NCBI RefSeq assembly: GCF_007748095.1
Contig: NZ_CP036287.1
Span: 2,418,001-2,482,000, forward strand
Direction of reading: 5' to 3'
From: Engelhardtia mirabilis
GTDB lineage: Bacteria > Planctomycetota > UBA1135 > GCA-002686595
DNA length: 64,000 nucleotides
In this document: piece by piece, positions 1 through 10,802 of the stretch
Position numbering within the stretch: the first letter of the stretch is position 1
Layout of the letters: each line of letters starts with the position of its first letter
Program-made: the position numbers and the translations under genes
Notes under the pieces: model-generated
What the model was told of the DNA's origin: nothing
Databases searched by the model: none
What the model saw: the letters and a program-made list of their open reading frames with translations, nothing else

Positions 1-528
1 GTCGATAGGGGCTGGTACGAGCTGCCGCCGGGCGCCGCGCTGCCCCCCGAGGATGAGGACTACGTGGGCAATCGCGGCCGCTTCCCTGTCGGGGACGAGC
101 TCGTGGCCGAGAGGCTTCGCATGGACGCGCAGGCCGCCGCCCTGCTGCGGCCGCGAATCGACATGACGACCGGGACCGGAATCGACCAGGTCTACGGCGG
201 CCTTCGACCCGACGGCCACTTCGGTATCTCCTGCCTCGTGGCCCTCGCGAACCCCGGAGGGGGCCGCCTGCGATTCGAGCTCGAGCCCCTCGCCGACTCC
301 CCGGGGCTGTATCCGCTGGAGCTCGCGATAAGCGTGAACGGTCAGTTGGTGGCGGCCATCGAGGTCACGGACGGATCCTCCGCCTCCCACTCTGTCGAGC
401 TGCCACCGGAGCTGCGCGGGGCCCCCTCGTTCGACGTCTTGATGTCTGCGTCGGCCTGGATCCGCGAGAGCTATCGAGGGCTACAGCGGCTCGGGTCGGT
501 CCGCTTGCTGCGGATCGAGGCCGAGTAG
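1..528 (+). CDS. C-terminal part of an unrecognised protein (5' truncated by window edge)
   Basis: The reading frame is open from base 1, so the real start lies left of the window. A GTG at 64 is in frame but has no reason to be preferred. The visible 175 residues are rich in short alternating hydrophobic stretches and Gly/Pro turns, as in a beta-sandwich, and end in a Trp- and Arg-containing segment. No catalytic motif, membrane segment or signal peptide is visible in this part. I do not recognise the family. The gene is convergent with the serine-hydrolase-like gene that follows. Confidence 0.6.
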   Translation, partial: VDRGWYELPPGAALPPEDEDYVGNRGRFPVGDELVAERLRMDAQAAALLRPRIDMTTGTGIDQVYGGLRPDGHFGISCLVALANPGGGRLRFELEPLADSPGLYPLELAISVNGQLVAAIEVTDGSSASHSVELPPELRGAPSFDVLMSASAWIRESYRGLQRLGSVRLLRIEAE

Positions 529-907
529 CGCGCGGACGCGTAGTGCCAGGCGGAGCCGAGCGCTGGCGCGAAGGCTCCGACGCCTGACGGGACCGCAGCA
601 GGCCTCAGCGCGAATGGGCGGCGAGCCCGACCGATTCGCAGCTCTCGGCCGAACCTGGGATCGCGGGACGGTCACGATGGCGCCCAGGGCCGAGATCGAG
701 AGCACGACCGGCGTCCGTCGGCGCGCGCCTGACTGGGCAGGGCCAGGTGTGCAGGCAGGACGGTCTTGGGCGTCGGCATGGGAGCGCGTCTCGGTGGACG
801 GTCGGGCCGTCGCCATGGAGGCTCCCGCGTCACGCAGTCCCCATGGGCCGCGGTCACCGTTCGGGGCCGCGATGGGTTCGGCGCTCTTCGCGGCCCCCCG
901 AGCACCG
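529..907. other. 379-bp gap between convergent genes
   Basis: This stretch lies between the tail of the left-edge gene and the tail of the serine-hydrolase-like gene on the opposite strand. It is as GC-rich as its surroundings. Open frames crossing it on both strands lack ribosome sites and recognisable motifs. I see no convincing terminator hairpin or RNA gene. Confidence 0.4.
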
Positions 908-2200
908 CTACTCGCTTCGACGTGCTGGCTCCAGCTCGATGGTCAGGTGCTCCTCGCCCCGCCGCAGCTCGAGCAGCAAGGTCGCGCCGCCGTTGAGCGC
1001 GGGGCCCAGTGCAGCCATCGGATCGGGCCAGATCGAGCTGCCGTCGGCCCCGACGATCACGTCACCGGCGCGGATGCCGGCCGCCGCTGCGGGACCGCCG
1101 GGGGTGACCGAGGCCACCACCAGGGACTGGGGCGGTTGGAACTCGAGCTCGAGCCCCAGGGTGAAGGGCGGCCGGGCCTCTGTCAGGCACAGCTCGGCGA
1201 TCGGCTCGGCGACGCCCGCGAAGGCGTCCATGGTGTCGGGCCCCACGGAGTTGCTGACCACGAACATGTAGGTGTCGGGCCCCTCGGTGTAGAGGATCTC
1301 GAAGCCCCACATGTCGCCGCCGTCGAGCACCGCGCCCGGCGGGGACCAGTAGCGGGCCAGGAACTCAGGGCTCAGGATCTTCCCCGCTCGCAGGGCACGG
1401 AACCAACGGTCCATGTCACGGGTGGTGGAGACCATGCCGCCCGAGCCCATCACGAGCCACGAGGTCGGTCCCCAGTGGGGCGGCTTGTTGACCTCGCCGG
1501 TGGTGCGGAACCCGTAGCCGACGGCGACGCGTTCGTCGGGCAACTCGACTCCGAAGAACTCGGTCGAGGCCATGCCCGCGGGGCCGAACAGGCGCTGCTT
1601 GGTGAAGTCGGGGTAGCTCTTGCCGCTACGCAGCTCGACGATCGCGGCCAAGAGGCCCCAGGCCGCGTGGCTGTGCTCGTTACCCGTGCCGGGTTCGAAC
1701 AGGAGTTCTTGACCGAGGATCCGGCGCACGGCCTCCGCACGGTCGATCCAGAAGTGGTCCGGGTCCCGGTCCGTGGGCAGGCCGAGGAAGTCCTGCAGGC
1801 CCGACGCGCCGCTCATCAAGTGCGTGATCGTGATCTGCCGTTTGTCCGCCGGGACCCGCTCGCCGAAGAATGCCGGCAGCTTCTCGTCGAGGGTCAGCTT
1901 GCCCTCCTGCGCCAGGAGCAGGATCGCGGCCCGCGTGAAGTCGATCGGCGTCGAGCCGATGGCGAAGATCGTGTCGGGCGTGCAGGGGATCTCGTGCTCG
2001 CGGTCGGCCAGGCCGTAGCCGCGGTCGAGCACCACCTCGCCGTCGCGGATCACCAGCGCCGCGCCGCTGAATCCCGCGGCTTCGGCGGCCTCCAGGTGAG
2101 CGGGGAGCTGCTCCCAGGTGAGATCGGGGCCGCTCGCAAGGGACTGGGTGGGGTTGGCGAGGGCGAGGGTCGCGCCCAGTAGACAGACCGGTAGATACAT
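908..2200 (-). CDS. Degenerate beta-lactamase/serine-hydrolase-fold protein with C-terminal PDZ domain
   Basis: A protein of 430 residues with an N-terminal signal peptide (LLGATLALANPTQSLASG). Residues of about 30-330 match the class C beta-lactamase/penicillin-binding-like fold (PF00144) by layout, including the FEPGTG stretch. Residues after about 345 form a PDZ domain (VTPGGPAAAAGIRAGDVI). The catalytic motifs are altered: the SxxK tetrad reads STPI within FAIGSTPIDFT, so the lysine is Ile, and the YxN motif reads HSH. It is therefore probably not a normal acyl-enzyme hydrolase. The start at 2200 has GGAG upstream; an in-frame ATG at 2215 is the alternative. It lies 55 bp downstream of the anti-sigma gene on the same strand and may be part of that sigma unit. 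Confidence 0.85.
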   Translation of the reverse strand: MYLPVCLLGATLALANPTQSLASGPDLTWEQLPAHLEAAEAAGFSGAALVIRDGEVVLDRGYGLADREHEIPCTPDTIFAIGSTPIDFTRAAILLLAQEGKLTLDEKLPAFFGERVPADKRQITITHLMSGASGLQDFLGLPTDRDPDHFWIDRAEAVRRILGQELLFEPGTGNEHSHAAWGLLAAIVELRSGKSYPDFTKQRLFGPAGMASTEFFGVELPDERVAVGYGFRTTGEVNKPPHWGPTSWLVMGSGGMVSTTRDMDRWFRALRAGKILSPEFLARYWSPPGAVLDGGDMWGFEILYTEGPDTYMFVVSNSVGPDTMDAFAGVAEPIAELCLTEARPPFTLGLELEFQPPQSLVVASVTPGGPAAAAGIRAGDVIVGADGSSIWPDPMAALGPALNGGATLLLELRRGEEHLTIELEPARRSE

Positions 2201-2255
2201 GGCGGATCGCTCCATTGCGGTAGATCGGACTCGCGCGGCGCGCAACGCGCCGCGA

Positions 2256-3077
2256 TCAGCGGGGACGCTCGGGCTCCAGGCGGACCTTGATCCGCCCGTC
2301 CTGTGTCTCGAGCGTGGTGGGGGGCGCAGGCGCTTGCGCGGCGCCCTCGGAGAGGCGCACCAGCAGCTCGAGGTCGAAGGCCTGCGCTGCACTCAGGTGC
2401 ACGGCCAGGTCGCCGCCGTCGAGCAGCTCGCACTCCACCAGCGGCGCCGAGTCCGGAGGGAGGTCCGGCAGGCGGCTCGTGACCACGGCTCGGCCGGCGT
2501 CCTGGTGCGGCCGGAAGAGCAACAGGCGCGGGCCTGCGGGGCCGCGGTCCAGGTACAGCGTCGCCACGTGCCCCTCGGCGTCGCGACCGTCGAAGATGGG
2601 CGCGAGGCCGTCCAGGTCCCCGATCGAGACCCATTGGAGCTCGCGGACCGGCGCCCCGAACACGTCGTCGGACTCCTCGACCTCGACCCGGCCGTCCTCG
2701 CGGTGCTCGATCGACATCTGGCGGCGCGACCCGCCCTCGGGCAGGGACTCGTTCGACACCTGGACGCGGGCCTCGCCGCCGGAGTCGGTGGTGAAGAGCA
2801 GTGCCTGCTGCTCTCCGTCCCCGAGGGGCCCCTCGACGCGGGCGCCATCGACCTCGACCGTGACCCACAGGGAGCGCAGCCAATCGACGCCACCCCCGGC
2901 CGCGAAAGCTATGCCGGTCAGGGCGCTGGTCGCCACGAGCAGCGGCAGCAAACGCGGCCGGCGCCGGGTCCAGCGGTGCTGGGCGAGCAGGCGCACCTCG
3001 AGCGTGCGATCGGCAGGCTCCAGTCCTTCGGAGTCGCGCAGGGCCTGCAACGCGAGATCGACTCGATCCTGGCTCAC
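2256..3077 (-). CDS. Membrane-anchored anti-sigma-like regulator
   Basis: A 273-residue protein starting at a GTG whose last bases overlap the TGA of the sigma gene (GTGA), with GGAGG seven bases upstream. A short N-terminal cytoplasmic part of about 42 residues is followed by one membrane segment (LLPLLVATSALTGIAFAAGG) and a roughly 200-residue extracytoplasmic beta-rich domain. That topology and the coupling to an ECF sigma gene are typical of anti-sigma factors. No ZAS zinc motif (HxxxCxxC) is present, so the name rests on position and topology. The serine-hydrolase/PDZ gene follows at 55 bp. Confidence 0.6.
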   Translation of the reverse strand: MSQDRVDLALQALRDSEGLEPADRTLEVRLLAQHRWTRRRPRLLPLLVATSALTGIAFAAGGGVDWLRSLWVTVEVDGARVEGPLGDGEQQALLFTTDSGGEARVQVSNESLPEGGSRRQMSIEHREDGRVEVEESDDVFGAPVRELQWVSIGDLDGLAPIFDGRDAEGHVATLYLDRGPAGPRLLLFRPHQDAGRAVVTSRLPDLPPDSAPLVECELLDGGDLAVHLSAAQAFDLELLVRLSEGAAQAPAPPTTLETQDGRIKVRLEPERPR

Positions 3078-3679
3078 GACGTCACCTCCGCGGATTGGAC
3101 TTCCAGCCGCGCGCGCAAGAGCTCGCGGCCTCGGGACAGGCGCGCCTTGACCGTCCCCGGCCGGCAGCCCATGACCCCGGCGACTTCCAAGACCGACAGG
3201 CCCTCCAGGTAGTGCAGGGCCAGGGTCGTCTGGTAGCGCGCCGGCAGCGACAGCAATGCCACCCGCGCCGACTCGGCCGCGTCCACGGCCGGCGCCTCGC
3301 CAGCGTGGGCCGGCTCCGCGGTCTCCTCGAGGCCGCAGTGGCGCCGGTGCACCGAGCGCCGCAGCCAACGTCGGATCCCATTCGACGCCAGCCCGTAGAG
3401 CCAGGAGCGGAAGGGCAGGCCCCGGTCCCGATAGCGCCCGAGCTTGGCCAGGGCCGTCGCGAAGGTGTCGGCCACGAGGTCGTCGGCCGTGTCCCGGTCG
3501 CCGACGCGCCGCCGGATGTAGCGCGCGATGGCCGGGTGGTGCAGCCGGTAGAGCTGGCCGAAGCTGTCGGGGTCGGTGCGCGCCCGACGGACCAACTCGG
3601 CCTCGCTCGAAAGCCCCGGGTCCGGCAGGTTCCCGGTGCCCGACAGGCCTGGCAGGGTCGAAGGGGTGCTGGCGCGCAT
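3074..3679 (-). CDS. ECF RNA polymerase sigma factor
   Basis: A protein of 201 residues with sigma-70 region 2 (SFGQLYRLHHPAIARYI, then DTADDLVADTFATAL and RGLPFRSWLYGLASN) and region 4 (LPARYQTTLALHYLEGLS then the helix-turn-helix EVAGVMGCRPGTVKARLSRG). Length and domain order match ECF sigma factors. The ATG at 3679 is chosen; a GTG at 3694 would add five residues and has no better ribosome site. Its stop overlaps the start of the anti-sigma gene, which implies translational coupling and a sigma/anti-sigma switch. The stimulus is unknown. Confidence 0.9.
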   Translation of the reverse strand: MRASTPSTLPGLSGTGNLPDPGLSSEAELVRRARTDPDSFGQLYRLHHPAIARYIRRRVGDRDTADDLVADTFATALAKLGRYRDRGLPFRSWLYGLASNGIRRWLRRSVHRRHCGLEETAEPAHAGEAPAVDAAESARVALLSLPARYQTTLALHYLEGLSVLEVAGVMGCRPGTVKARLSRGRELLRARLEVQSAEVTS

Positions 3680-3774
3680 GGCGGTCACGCCCACCAGAAG
3701 CGCCGAGGCCCCTGCGAGGTTGCACGAAAGCTCGAAAATGGTCGATCGGGCGGGGTTCTTCCACGCCGCGCCGA

Positions 3775-4077
3775 TCAGCCCAGGCCCGGCTCGAACAGTG
3801 TCTCGTAGGGCGTGAACGCGCCGACCGGGATGAACCGGAATTCGATCAAGCCCGCCTTCACGAGCGGGAAGGTGTCGGTGATCGACCGGGCCTGCTCGAC
3901 CGAGTCGACCTCCATCACGATCAGCGCGCCGGGCTTGTCCGTCCGCAGGTAGTTCTCGCGGATGACGCCCTGCTTGTAGAGCTCCCAGGCATGGCGGGCC
4001 TCCTGCTTCAGAAGCGGCGCAACCTGCTCGAGCGTCACGCCCGGCTTGAATTCGTCGAAGGCGAATACCTTGGCCAT
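3775..4077 (-). CDS. Small YCII/muconolactone-isomerase-like protein
   Basis: A protein of 100 residues with no signal peptide. It is built like a dimeric alpha/beta ferredoxin-fold protein (YCII or muconolactone isomerase type): an N-terminal helix rich in charged residues, then LIVMEVDSVEQARSI and a strand-helix-strand ending in FRFIPVGAF. The start at 4077 has AGGAG six bases upstream. It is the last of three co-directional genes behind the DJ-1-like and NADP-binding genes, so it may act in the same stress or detoxification unit. The assignment is by fold impression only. Confidence 0.6.
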   Translation of the reverse strand: MAKVFAFDEFKPGVTLEQVAPLLKQEARHAWELYKQGVIRENYLRTDKPGALIVMEVDSVEQARSITDTFPLVKAGLIEFRFIPVGAFTPYETLFEPGLG

Positions 4078-4106
4078 CTCGAGCTCCTGTCGGCGCGTGG
4101 GCGCGG

Positions 4107-4736
4107 TCAGCGACGCAGCAGGCCCCACGCGAAGCCCCGCTCTTGTCCGTGCTTGGTCACCAGCTCGATCCAGAGCACGGCGTGGGGCTCCAGGAGCCGA
4201 GCGCTGGTCAGCTCGCCGACCTCGATCGCCTCGAAGCCCAGTTCGCTGACGAGCGCCGTCGTGGTCGCCCGCGCGTCGGCGTCGTCGCCGGCCACGAACA
4301 TCACGGCCTTGCGACCCGCGAACACCGGGTCGGCCATGTTCTCGAAGCCCGTCTGGTTGAGGGCCTTGGTCACGCGCCCGCCCTTGGCCCAGGAGGCGAT
4401 CTGCTCGGCGCCGGAGGTCTCGAAGCCGAGCTTGAGGCCCTCGCCCCAGACCCAGGGGTTGGTGCAGTCGATCAGCACCTTCGAGCCGAGGTCACCCAGG
4501 GACTCGACGGCGGCCTGCGCTGCACCCCACGGGACCGACAAGAGGATCACCGCGGAACCCGCAGCGGCGTCCTGCACCGTTGCGACCTCAACGGATCCCT
4601 CGCAAGCGCGGGCCAACGCATCCGCCTTCGCGTCCGGAAGCGACCGCACGCCGAGGGTGACCTCGTGGCCGAGCTCAGCCCAGCGCGCAGCCAGTGTTCC
4701 GCCGACGTTCCCCGCACCGATGATCGCGATCTTCAT
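4107..4736 (-). CDS. NAD(P)-binding oxidoreductase of the F420-dependent NADP reductase family
   Basis: A 209-residue single-domain protein beginning with the dinucleotide-binding loop IGAGNVGGTLAARWAELGHEV (GxGxxG). It continues with the pattern of the small FNO-like family (PF03807): ILLSVPWGAAQAAV, VLIDCTNPW and VTKALNQTGFENMADP. The family transfers hydride to NADP, in some members from F420; here the hydride donor cannot be read from sequence. It lies between the DJ-1/Hsp31-like gene (15 bp upstream) and the YCII-like gene (29 bp downstream), as the middle gene of an operon probably controlled by the divergent TetR repressor. Confidence 0.8.
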   Translation of the reverse strand: MKIAIIGAGNVGGTLAARWAELGHEVTLGVRSLPDAKADALARACEGSVEVATVQDAAAGSAVILLSVPWGAAQAAVESLGDLGSKVLIDCTNPWVWGEGLKLGFETSGAEQIASWAKGGRVTKALNQTGFENMADPVFAGRKAVMFVAGDDADARATTTALVSELGFEAIEVGELTSARLLEPHAVLWIELVTKHGQERGFAWGLLRR

Positions 4737-4751
4737 GTTGCCGCCTAGGAG

Positions 4752-5459
4752 TTAGAGCCCGAGCGCCTTGGCGACCGCTTCGCCCACGAGGCCGCCCGAG
4801 AAGTTGTTCTGGCCCGTGATCAGCCGGCCCTCGCGCGCGACGGTCAGGTAGGGCGTGAAGGGGTCGCCTTCGCTGTACCGGCCGCCCTTCTCGATCAGCG
4901 CGTCCTGGAGGTAGAAGGGCATGTACTTCTGGCCGATCTGCTCCTCGGCCATGTGCTCTTCCCGGTTCGAGAAGCCGGTCACCGACTGGCCCTCGATCAG
5001 CGGTCGCCCGTCGGCCTCGACACCGAGCAGGGCCGCGGAGCCGTGGCACAGGGCCGAGACGATCCCGCCCCGCTTCCAGATGGTCTCGGCGCTGCGCTTC
5101 ACGTCGCGGCTCTCGGGGAAGTCGAAGATCGCCCCGTTGCCCCCGGCGAAGACGATCGCGTCGTAGTTCTCGAGCTCCACCTCCGACAGCTTCGCGGCCC
5201 CGTCGAGCAGGCCCGACTGCTCGGCCAGGAAGCGCTTGGTGACCTCGTCGTCCTTGGTCTTGCTGACCTCCGTGCCGGGGTCCGAGAAGGGGTCGATCGG
5301 AGGGCGGCCCCCGGCGAGGGTCGCCAGGTGGACCGAGGCGCCGGCCCTGGTCAGGGCGTCGAACGGATGGGCGACCTCGGTCAGCCACACGCCGGTCGGA
5401 TAGCCGGTGGTGCCGAGGGTGTCGTGGCTGGTGGCGACGACCAGGACCTGCTTGGTCAT
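4752..5459 (-). CDS. DJ-1/PfpI superfamily protein, Hsp31-like
   Basis: A protein of 235 residues with the class I glutamine-amidotransferase-like fold. The nucleophile elbow is ALCHGSAALL (Cys followed by His). The conserved acid lies in GYPTGVWLTEVAHP near residue 28, and AGGNGAIFDFP precedes the nucleophile. This pattern fits the Hsp31/glyoxalase III branch, which handles reactive carbonyls such as methylglyoxal and can act as a holding chaperone. It is the first gene of a three-gene unit, with its start 38 bp from a perfect palindrome facing a TetR gene, so repression by that TetR is likely. Confidence 0.85.
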   Translation of the reverse strand: MTKQVLVVATSHDTLGTTGYPTGVWLTEVAHPFDALTRAGASVHLATLAGGRPPIDPFSDPGTEVSKTKDDEVTKRFLAEQSGLLDGAAKLSEVELENYDAIVFAGGNGAIFDFPESRDVKRSAETIWKRGGIVSALCHGSAALLGVEADGRPLIEGQSVTGFSNREEHMAEEQIGQKYMPFYLQDALIEKGGRYSEGDPFTPYLTVAREGRLITGQNNFSGGLVGEAVAKALGL

Positions 5460-5497
5460 GGGGAGCTCAACGGGTGACGGGGCGGGGGGATGACTGG

Positions 5498-5523
5498 ATT
5501 ACGATACGGTGCGGTATCGTAAT
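5498..5523. promoter_or_regulatory. Perfect 26-bp palindrome, probable TetR operator
   Basis: Two 10-bp arms, ATTACGATAC and GTATCGTAAT, are exact inverted repeats around a 6-base spacer (GGTGCG). The site lies between the divergent DJ-1-like gene (start 5459) and TetR gene (start 5571). This is the size, symmetry and position expected of a TetR-family dimer site controlling both promoters. The A+T-rich arms stand out from the GC-rich surroundings and could also contain a -10 element. Confidence 0.8.
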
Positions 5524-5570
5524 GCTCAATGGGCGGAGCCGTAAGATCACCAGCCTGACCAGGAGCGGAC

Positions 5571-6167
5571 TTGCCGAGCGAGAACCACCAACAGACCGAG
5601 CGCAACGCTCCCGGACGCCGCCGAGATCCGGACATCGACGAGGCGATCTTGACCACGACCCTCGACCACCTCGGTCGGATCGGTTTCACCGCCATGTCCA
5701 TCGCGGGGATCGCCCGCGACGCCGGGGTGACCAAGCCGGCGATCTACCGCCGCTGGTCGTGCAAGGCGGACCTGGCAACGGCCGCCCTCTCGCGCCTGCA
5801 GGCCGCCGAGGGATCCCCGTCCACCGGCTCCCTGCGCGGCGACCTGATCGCCCTGCTCGACAACTTCCAGGGCTCCCTGACCCGACCCCAGGGCTTGGCG
5901 ATGATCGGCATGCTGCTCAGCGAAGAGTCGCGCATGCCCGAGCTGATCGCGCACTTCCGCGAGCGCATCACGACCCAGCGTCGGGCGATGTTCAGGGAGG
6001 CCTTCGAGCGCGCGCAGCCCGACGAGTTGCCGCCGGGCTTCGACGTCGACGCCGCGGTCAACATGCTGATCGGGTCGCTCTACGCGAAGTACATCGCGGA
6101 CGGTTCGATACCGAAGCGCTGGGCCGCGCGGGTGGTCGACACACTCCTGCCGCAGTCGGAGACCTGA
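5571..6167 (+). CDS. TetR/AcrR family transcriptional repressor
   Basis: A protein of 198 residues. The N-terminal helix-turn-helix (about residues 20-65) includes FTAMSIAGIARDAGVTKPAIYRRW, the TetR signature; the C-terminal ligand domain has two long helical stretches. The start is a TTG preceded by AGGAG at a five-base spacing, which fits better than any ATG in the region. It is transcribed away from the Hsp31-like operon, with the palindromic operator between them, so autorepression and repression of that operon are expected. The ligand is unknown but a reactive aldehyde or quinone would suit the neighbours. Confidence 0.9.
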   Translation: MPSENHQQTERNAPGRRRDPDIDEAILTTTLDHLGRIGFTAMSIAGIARDAGVTKPAIYRRWSCKADLATAALSRLQAAEGSPSTGSLRGDLIALLDNFQGSLTRPQGLAMIGMLLSEESRMPELIAHFRERITTQRRAMFREAFERAQPDELPPGFDVDAAVNMLIGSLYAKYIADGSIPKRWAARVVDTLLPQSET

Positions 6168-6240
6168 TCGCGGCGACCGACGCGGGCCGATCCGAAAGCG
6201 CGGCCCGCTGGGGGACGAGCGCCGACGCCCGCCGGGCGGC

Positions 6241-8952
<2,712 letters not shown>

Positions 8953-9061
8953 GGGCCGGAAGATAAGGGCGCGGGAGCCGCCAGCGAAGCGGAGTGACGA
9001 GTGAGATCGTCCGGCCGCCGGTCCCATCGGCGCGTGGGCCCCGTAGGCTCGTCCCACGGCC

Positions 9062-10099
9062 ATGCAGGAACCCAGACCCCAGCGCAACGTCGACCGCGGC
9101 GAGCCGGCACCCGGTGACGGTCCGCGGCCGGTGGGCCAGCCGCTTCCATCGAGTGGCCCGCAGCCCCTGGGGCCGGTGGACCGTCGTCCGCGCCGTCCGA
9201 CGGAGGCCGACCTGCCGCCGACCCGCGTGGTCGTGTTCCGCGGGCCGAGCCCGCGCTCCTGCTCGGAGCCCTCCCTGGTGCTGTCGGCGGTCGGGATCCC
9301 CAGCGAGCTGGTGCGGATGGACGGCACGACCCTGCTCACCGTCGCCGAGGAGGAGTCCGAGCGCGCGCGCTACGAGCTGCGCCAGTACATCCACGAGAAC
9401 CGCCGGCGCGGGGTGGTGACGGAAGAGTTCCACCCCCTCTCGGACGGCGTGGCGATCGGCGCGGTCTGGTGCCTGTCCCTGATGTTGATCCGCGCGGCGG
9501 CCGTCACCGGCGCCGGGGGCTTCGACTGGAACGACCTGGGCGGGATGCGAGCGGGGCTGCTGCTGGAAGGGGAGTGGTGGCGCGCGATCACGGCCCTGTT
9601 CCTGCACGTGGACGCCCTGCACCTGGGCAGCAACCTGGTCTTCGGCACCGTCTTCGCGGTCTTCCTGGCCCAGCACCTGGGCGGCGGCGGCGCGGCGTTC
9701 ACGCTCGTCGCCGCGGGCGCCCTGGGCAACTGGATGAACGCCCTGGTGCTGTCCCCCGATCACCGCTCGATGGGCGCTTCCACCGCTGTCTTCGCCGCGG
9801 TCGGCGCCTTCGTCACCGACGAGTTCCTGCGCCGCCGGCGCACCTCGCGCGAGGCCATGCGCCGCTGGGCACCCATGGTCCTGGGCGTGCTGATCCTGGG
9901 CTGGTACGGCGCCGGCGACGAGCGCACGGACGTCTCCGCCCACGTCTTCGGCTTCCTGGCCGGCATCGGCGTGTCGGCCTGGCTGGCCCTGATCGACCGC
10001 CACTGGTCCCTGCGCGAGCGCGGCATGCAGGCCCTGGGCTGGAGCCTCGCGGGCCTCGCGTCGACCGCCGCCTGGTTGTGGGCCTTGGGGTTGGTCTGA
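9062..10099 (+). CDS. Rhomboid-family intramembrane serine protease with N-terminal cytosolic domain
   Basis: A protein of 345 residues. The first 45 residues are Pro/Arg-rich and low in complexity. Residues of about 52-110 resemble the small DUF2007-type domain (VVVFRGPSPRSCSEPSLVLSA). Six or so membrane helices follow. Rhomboid hallmarks are present: GEWWRAITALFLHVDALHLGSN (HxxxxHxxxN), the nucleophile motif GAST with Ser240, and the catalytic His294 in DVSAHVFGFLAGIG. An active intramembrane protease is therefore likely. The substrate is unknown. It diverges from polA. Confidence 0.9.
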   Translation: MQEPRPQRNVDRGEPAPGDGPRPVGQPLPSSGPQPLGPVDRRPRRPTEADLPPTRVVVFRGPSPRSCSEPSLVLSAVGIPSELVRMDGTTLLTVAEEESERARYELRQYIHENRRRGVVTEEFHPLSDGVAIGAVWCLSLMLIRAAAVTGAGGFDWNDLGGMRAGLLLEGEWWRAITALFLHVDALHLGSNLVFGTVFAVFLAQHLGGGGAAFTLVAAGALGNWMNALVLSPDHRSMGASTAVFAAVGAFVTDEFLRRRRTSREAMRRWAPMVLGVLILGWYGAGDERTDVSAHVFGFLAGIGVSAWLALIDRHWSLRERGMQALGWSLAGLASTAAWLWALGLV

Positions 10100-10171
10100 C
10101 GCGACGGCCGCGGAAGTCGTACGCGATAGGGGGAGTGCTACGCTTCGTGGCCACGACCTGGAGCGATAGCC

Positions 10172-10642
10172 ATGAACCTCAGCCTCGACTGGCACAAGCC
10201 GATCGCCGTGAAGCGAGTGACCGCTCGCACGCTGGAGTACGCGATCGACATCGATCTCGTGCCGCGTGAACCCGGCGTCTACATCTTCGCCAGGAGGTGG
10301 GGAGCGCGGTACGAGGCGCTCTACGTCGGCAAGGCGCGCAGGTTGCGGGGGCGGATCCAGAGCCACCTGAACAACCGCAGCCTGCTCAATCACTTGGCGG
10401 ACGCTCGGACGGGCAAGCGAGTGCTGCTCCTCGGCCTGTTGCAGTCGCGGCCCGGCCAGCAGTTGGACCGCTGCCTGACCGTCGCGGAACGGGCGCTGAT
10501 GCGGCACTTCCTCAGCGAAGGGCACGACCTGGTCAACATCCAGGGCACCAAGATCCGGCGGCACGTGGTCGAATCCACGGGACACGCGCCGAAGCGTTTC
10601 CTGCCCCAGGAAGTCCAACTAGAGGTGGGGCGCGGGGAGTGA
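10172..10642 (+). CDS. GIY-YIG domain protein (putative nuclease)
   Basis: A protein of 156 residues. The GIY half-motif is GVYIFARRWG near residue 34 and the YIG half is EALYVGKARRLRGRIQSH near residue 51. A downstream acidic residue in VAERALMRHFLSEG fits the metal-binding Glu. It is a stand-alone GIY-YIG protein rather than UvrC or a homing enzyme with DNA-binding modules. The short charged tail carries no recognisable domain. It is followed directly by a terminator-like hairpin. The cellular role is unknown. Confidence 0.8.
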   Translation: MNLSLDWHKPIAVKRVTARTLEYAIDIDLVPREPGVYIFARRWGARYEALYVGKARRLRGRIQSHLNNRSLLNHLADARTGKRVLLLGLLQSRPGQQLDRCLTVAERALMRHFLSEGHDLVNIQGTKIRRHVVESTGHAPKRFLPQEVQLEVGRGE

Positions 10643-10661
10643 GACCCAGGGCGCGGGTCTC
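10641..10661 (+). terminator. Short hairpin after the GIY-YIG gene
   Basis: GAGACCC and GGGTCTC form a 7-bp perfect stem around the loop AGGGCGC, starting inside the stop codon. Only a weak T-containing stretch follows (GAGGTTCTG), so it may be a processing or pausing structure rather than a strong intrinsic terminator. Confidence 0.45.
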
Positions 10662-10802
10662 GAGGTTCTGAGTAGGCGCGCCGTCGCACGTCGAAAGTCC
10701 GGACGGGATCCGAGCCGAGGCCTCGAGTGGCAATCGACCCGTCGCCCCCGGGGGCTGGCGCCCCGGACCGACGGACCGATCACCACTCGACGCCTCGCGA
10801 AC

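Noticed and set aside
614..2182. Long plus-strand frame opposite the serine-hydrolase gene
   Set aside because: It is Arg/Gly/Ala-rich low-complexity sequence, a shadow of the minus-strand gene, with no ribosome site.
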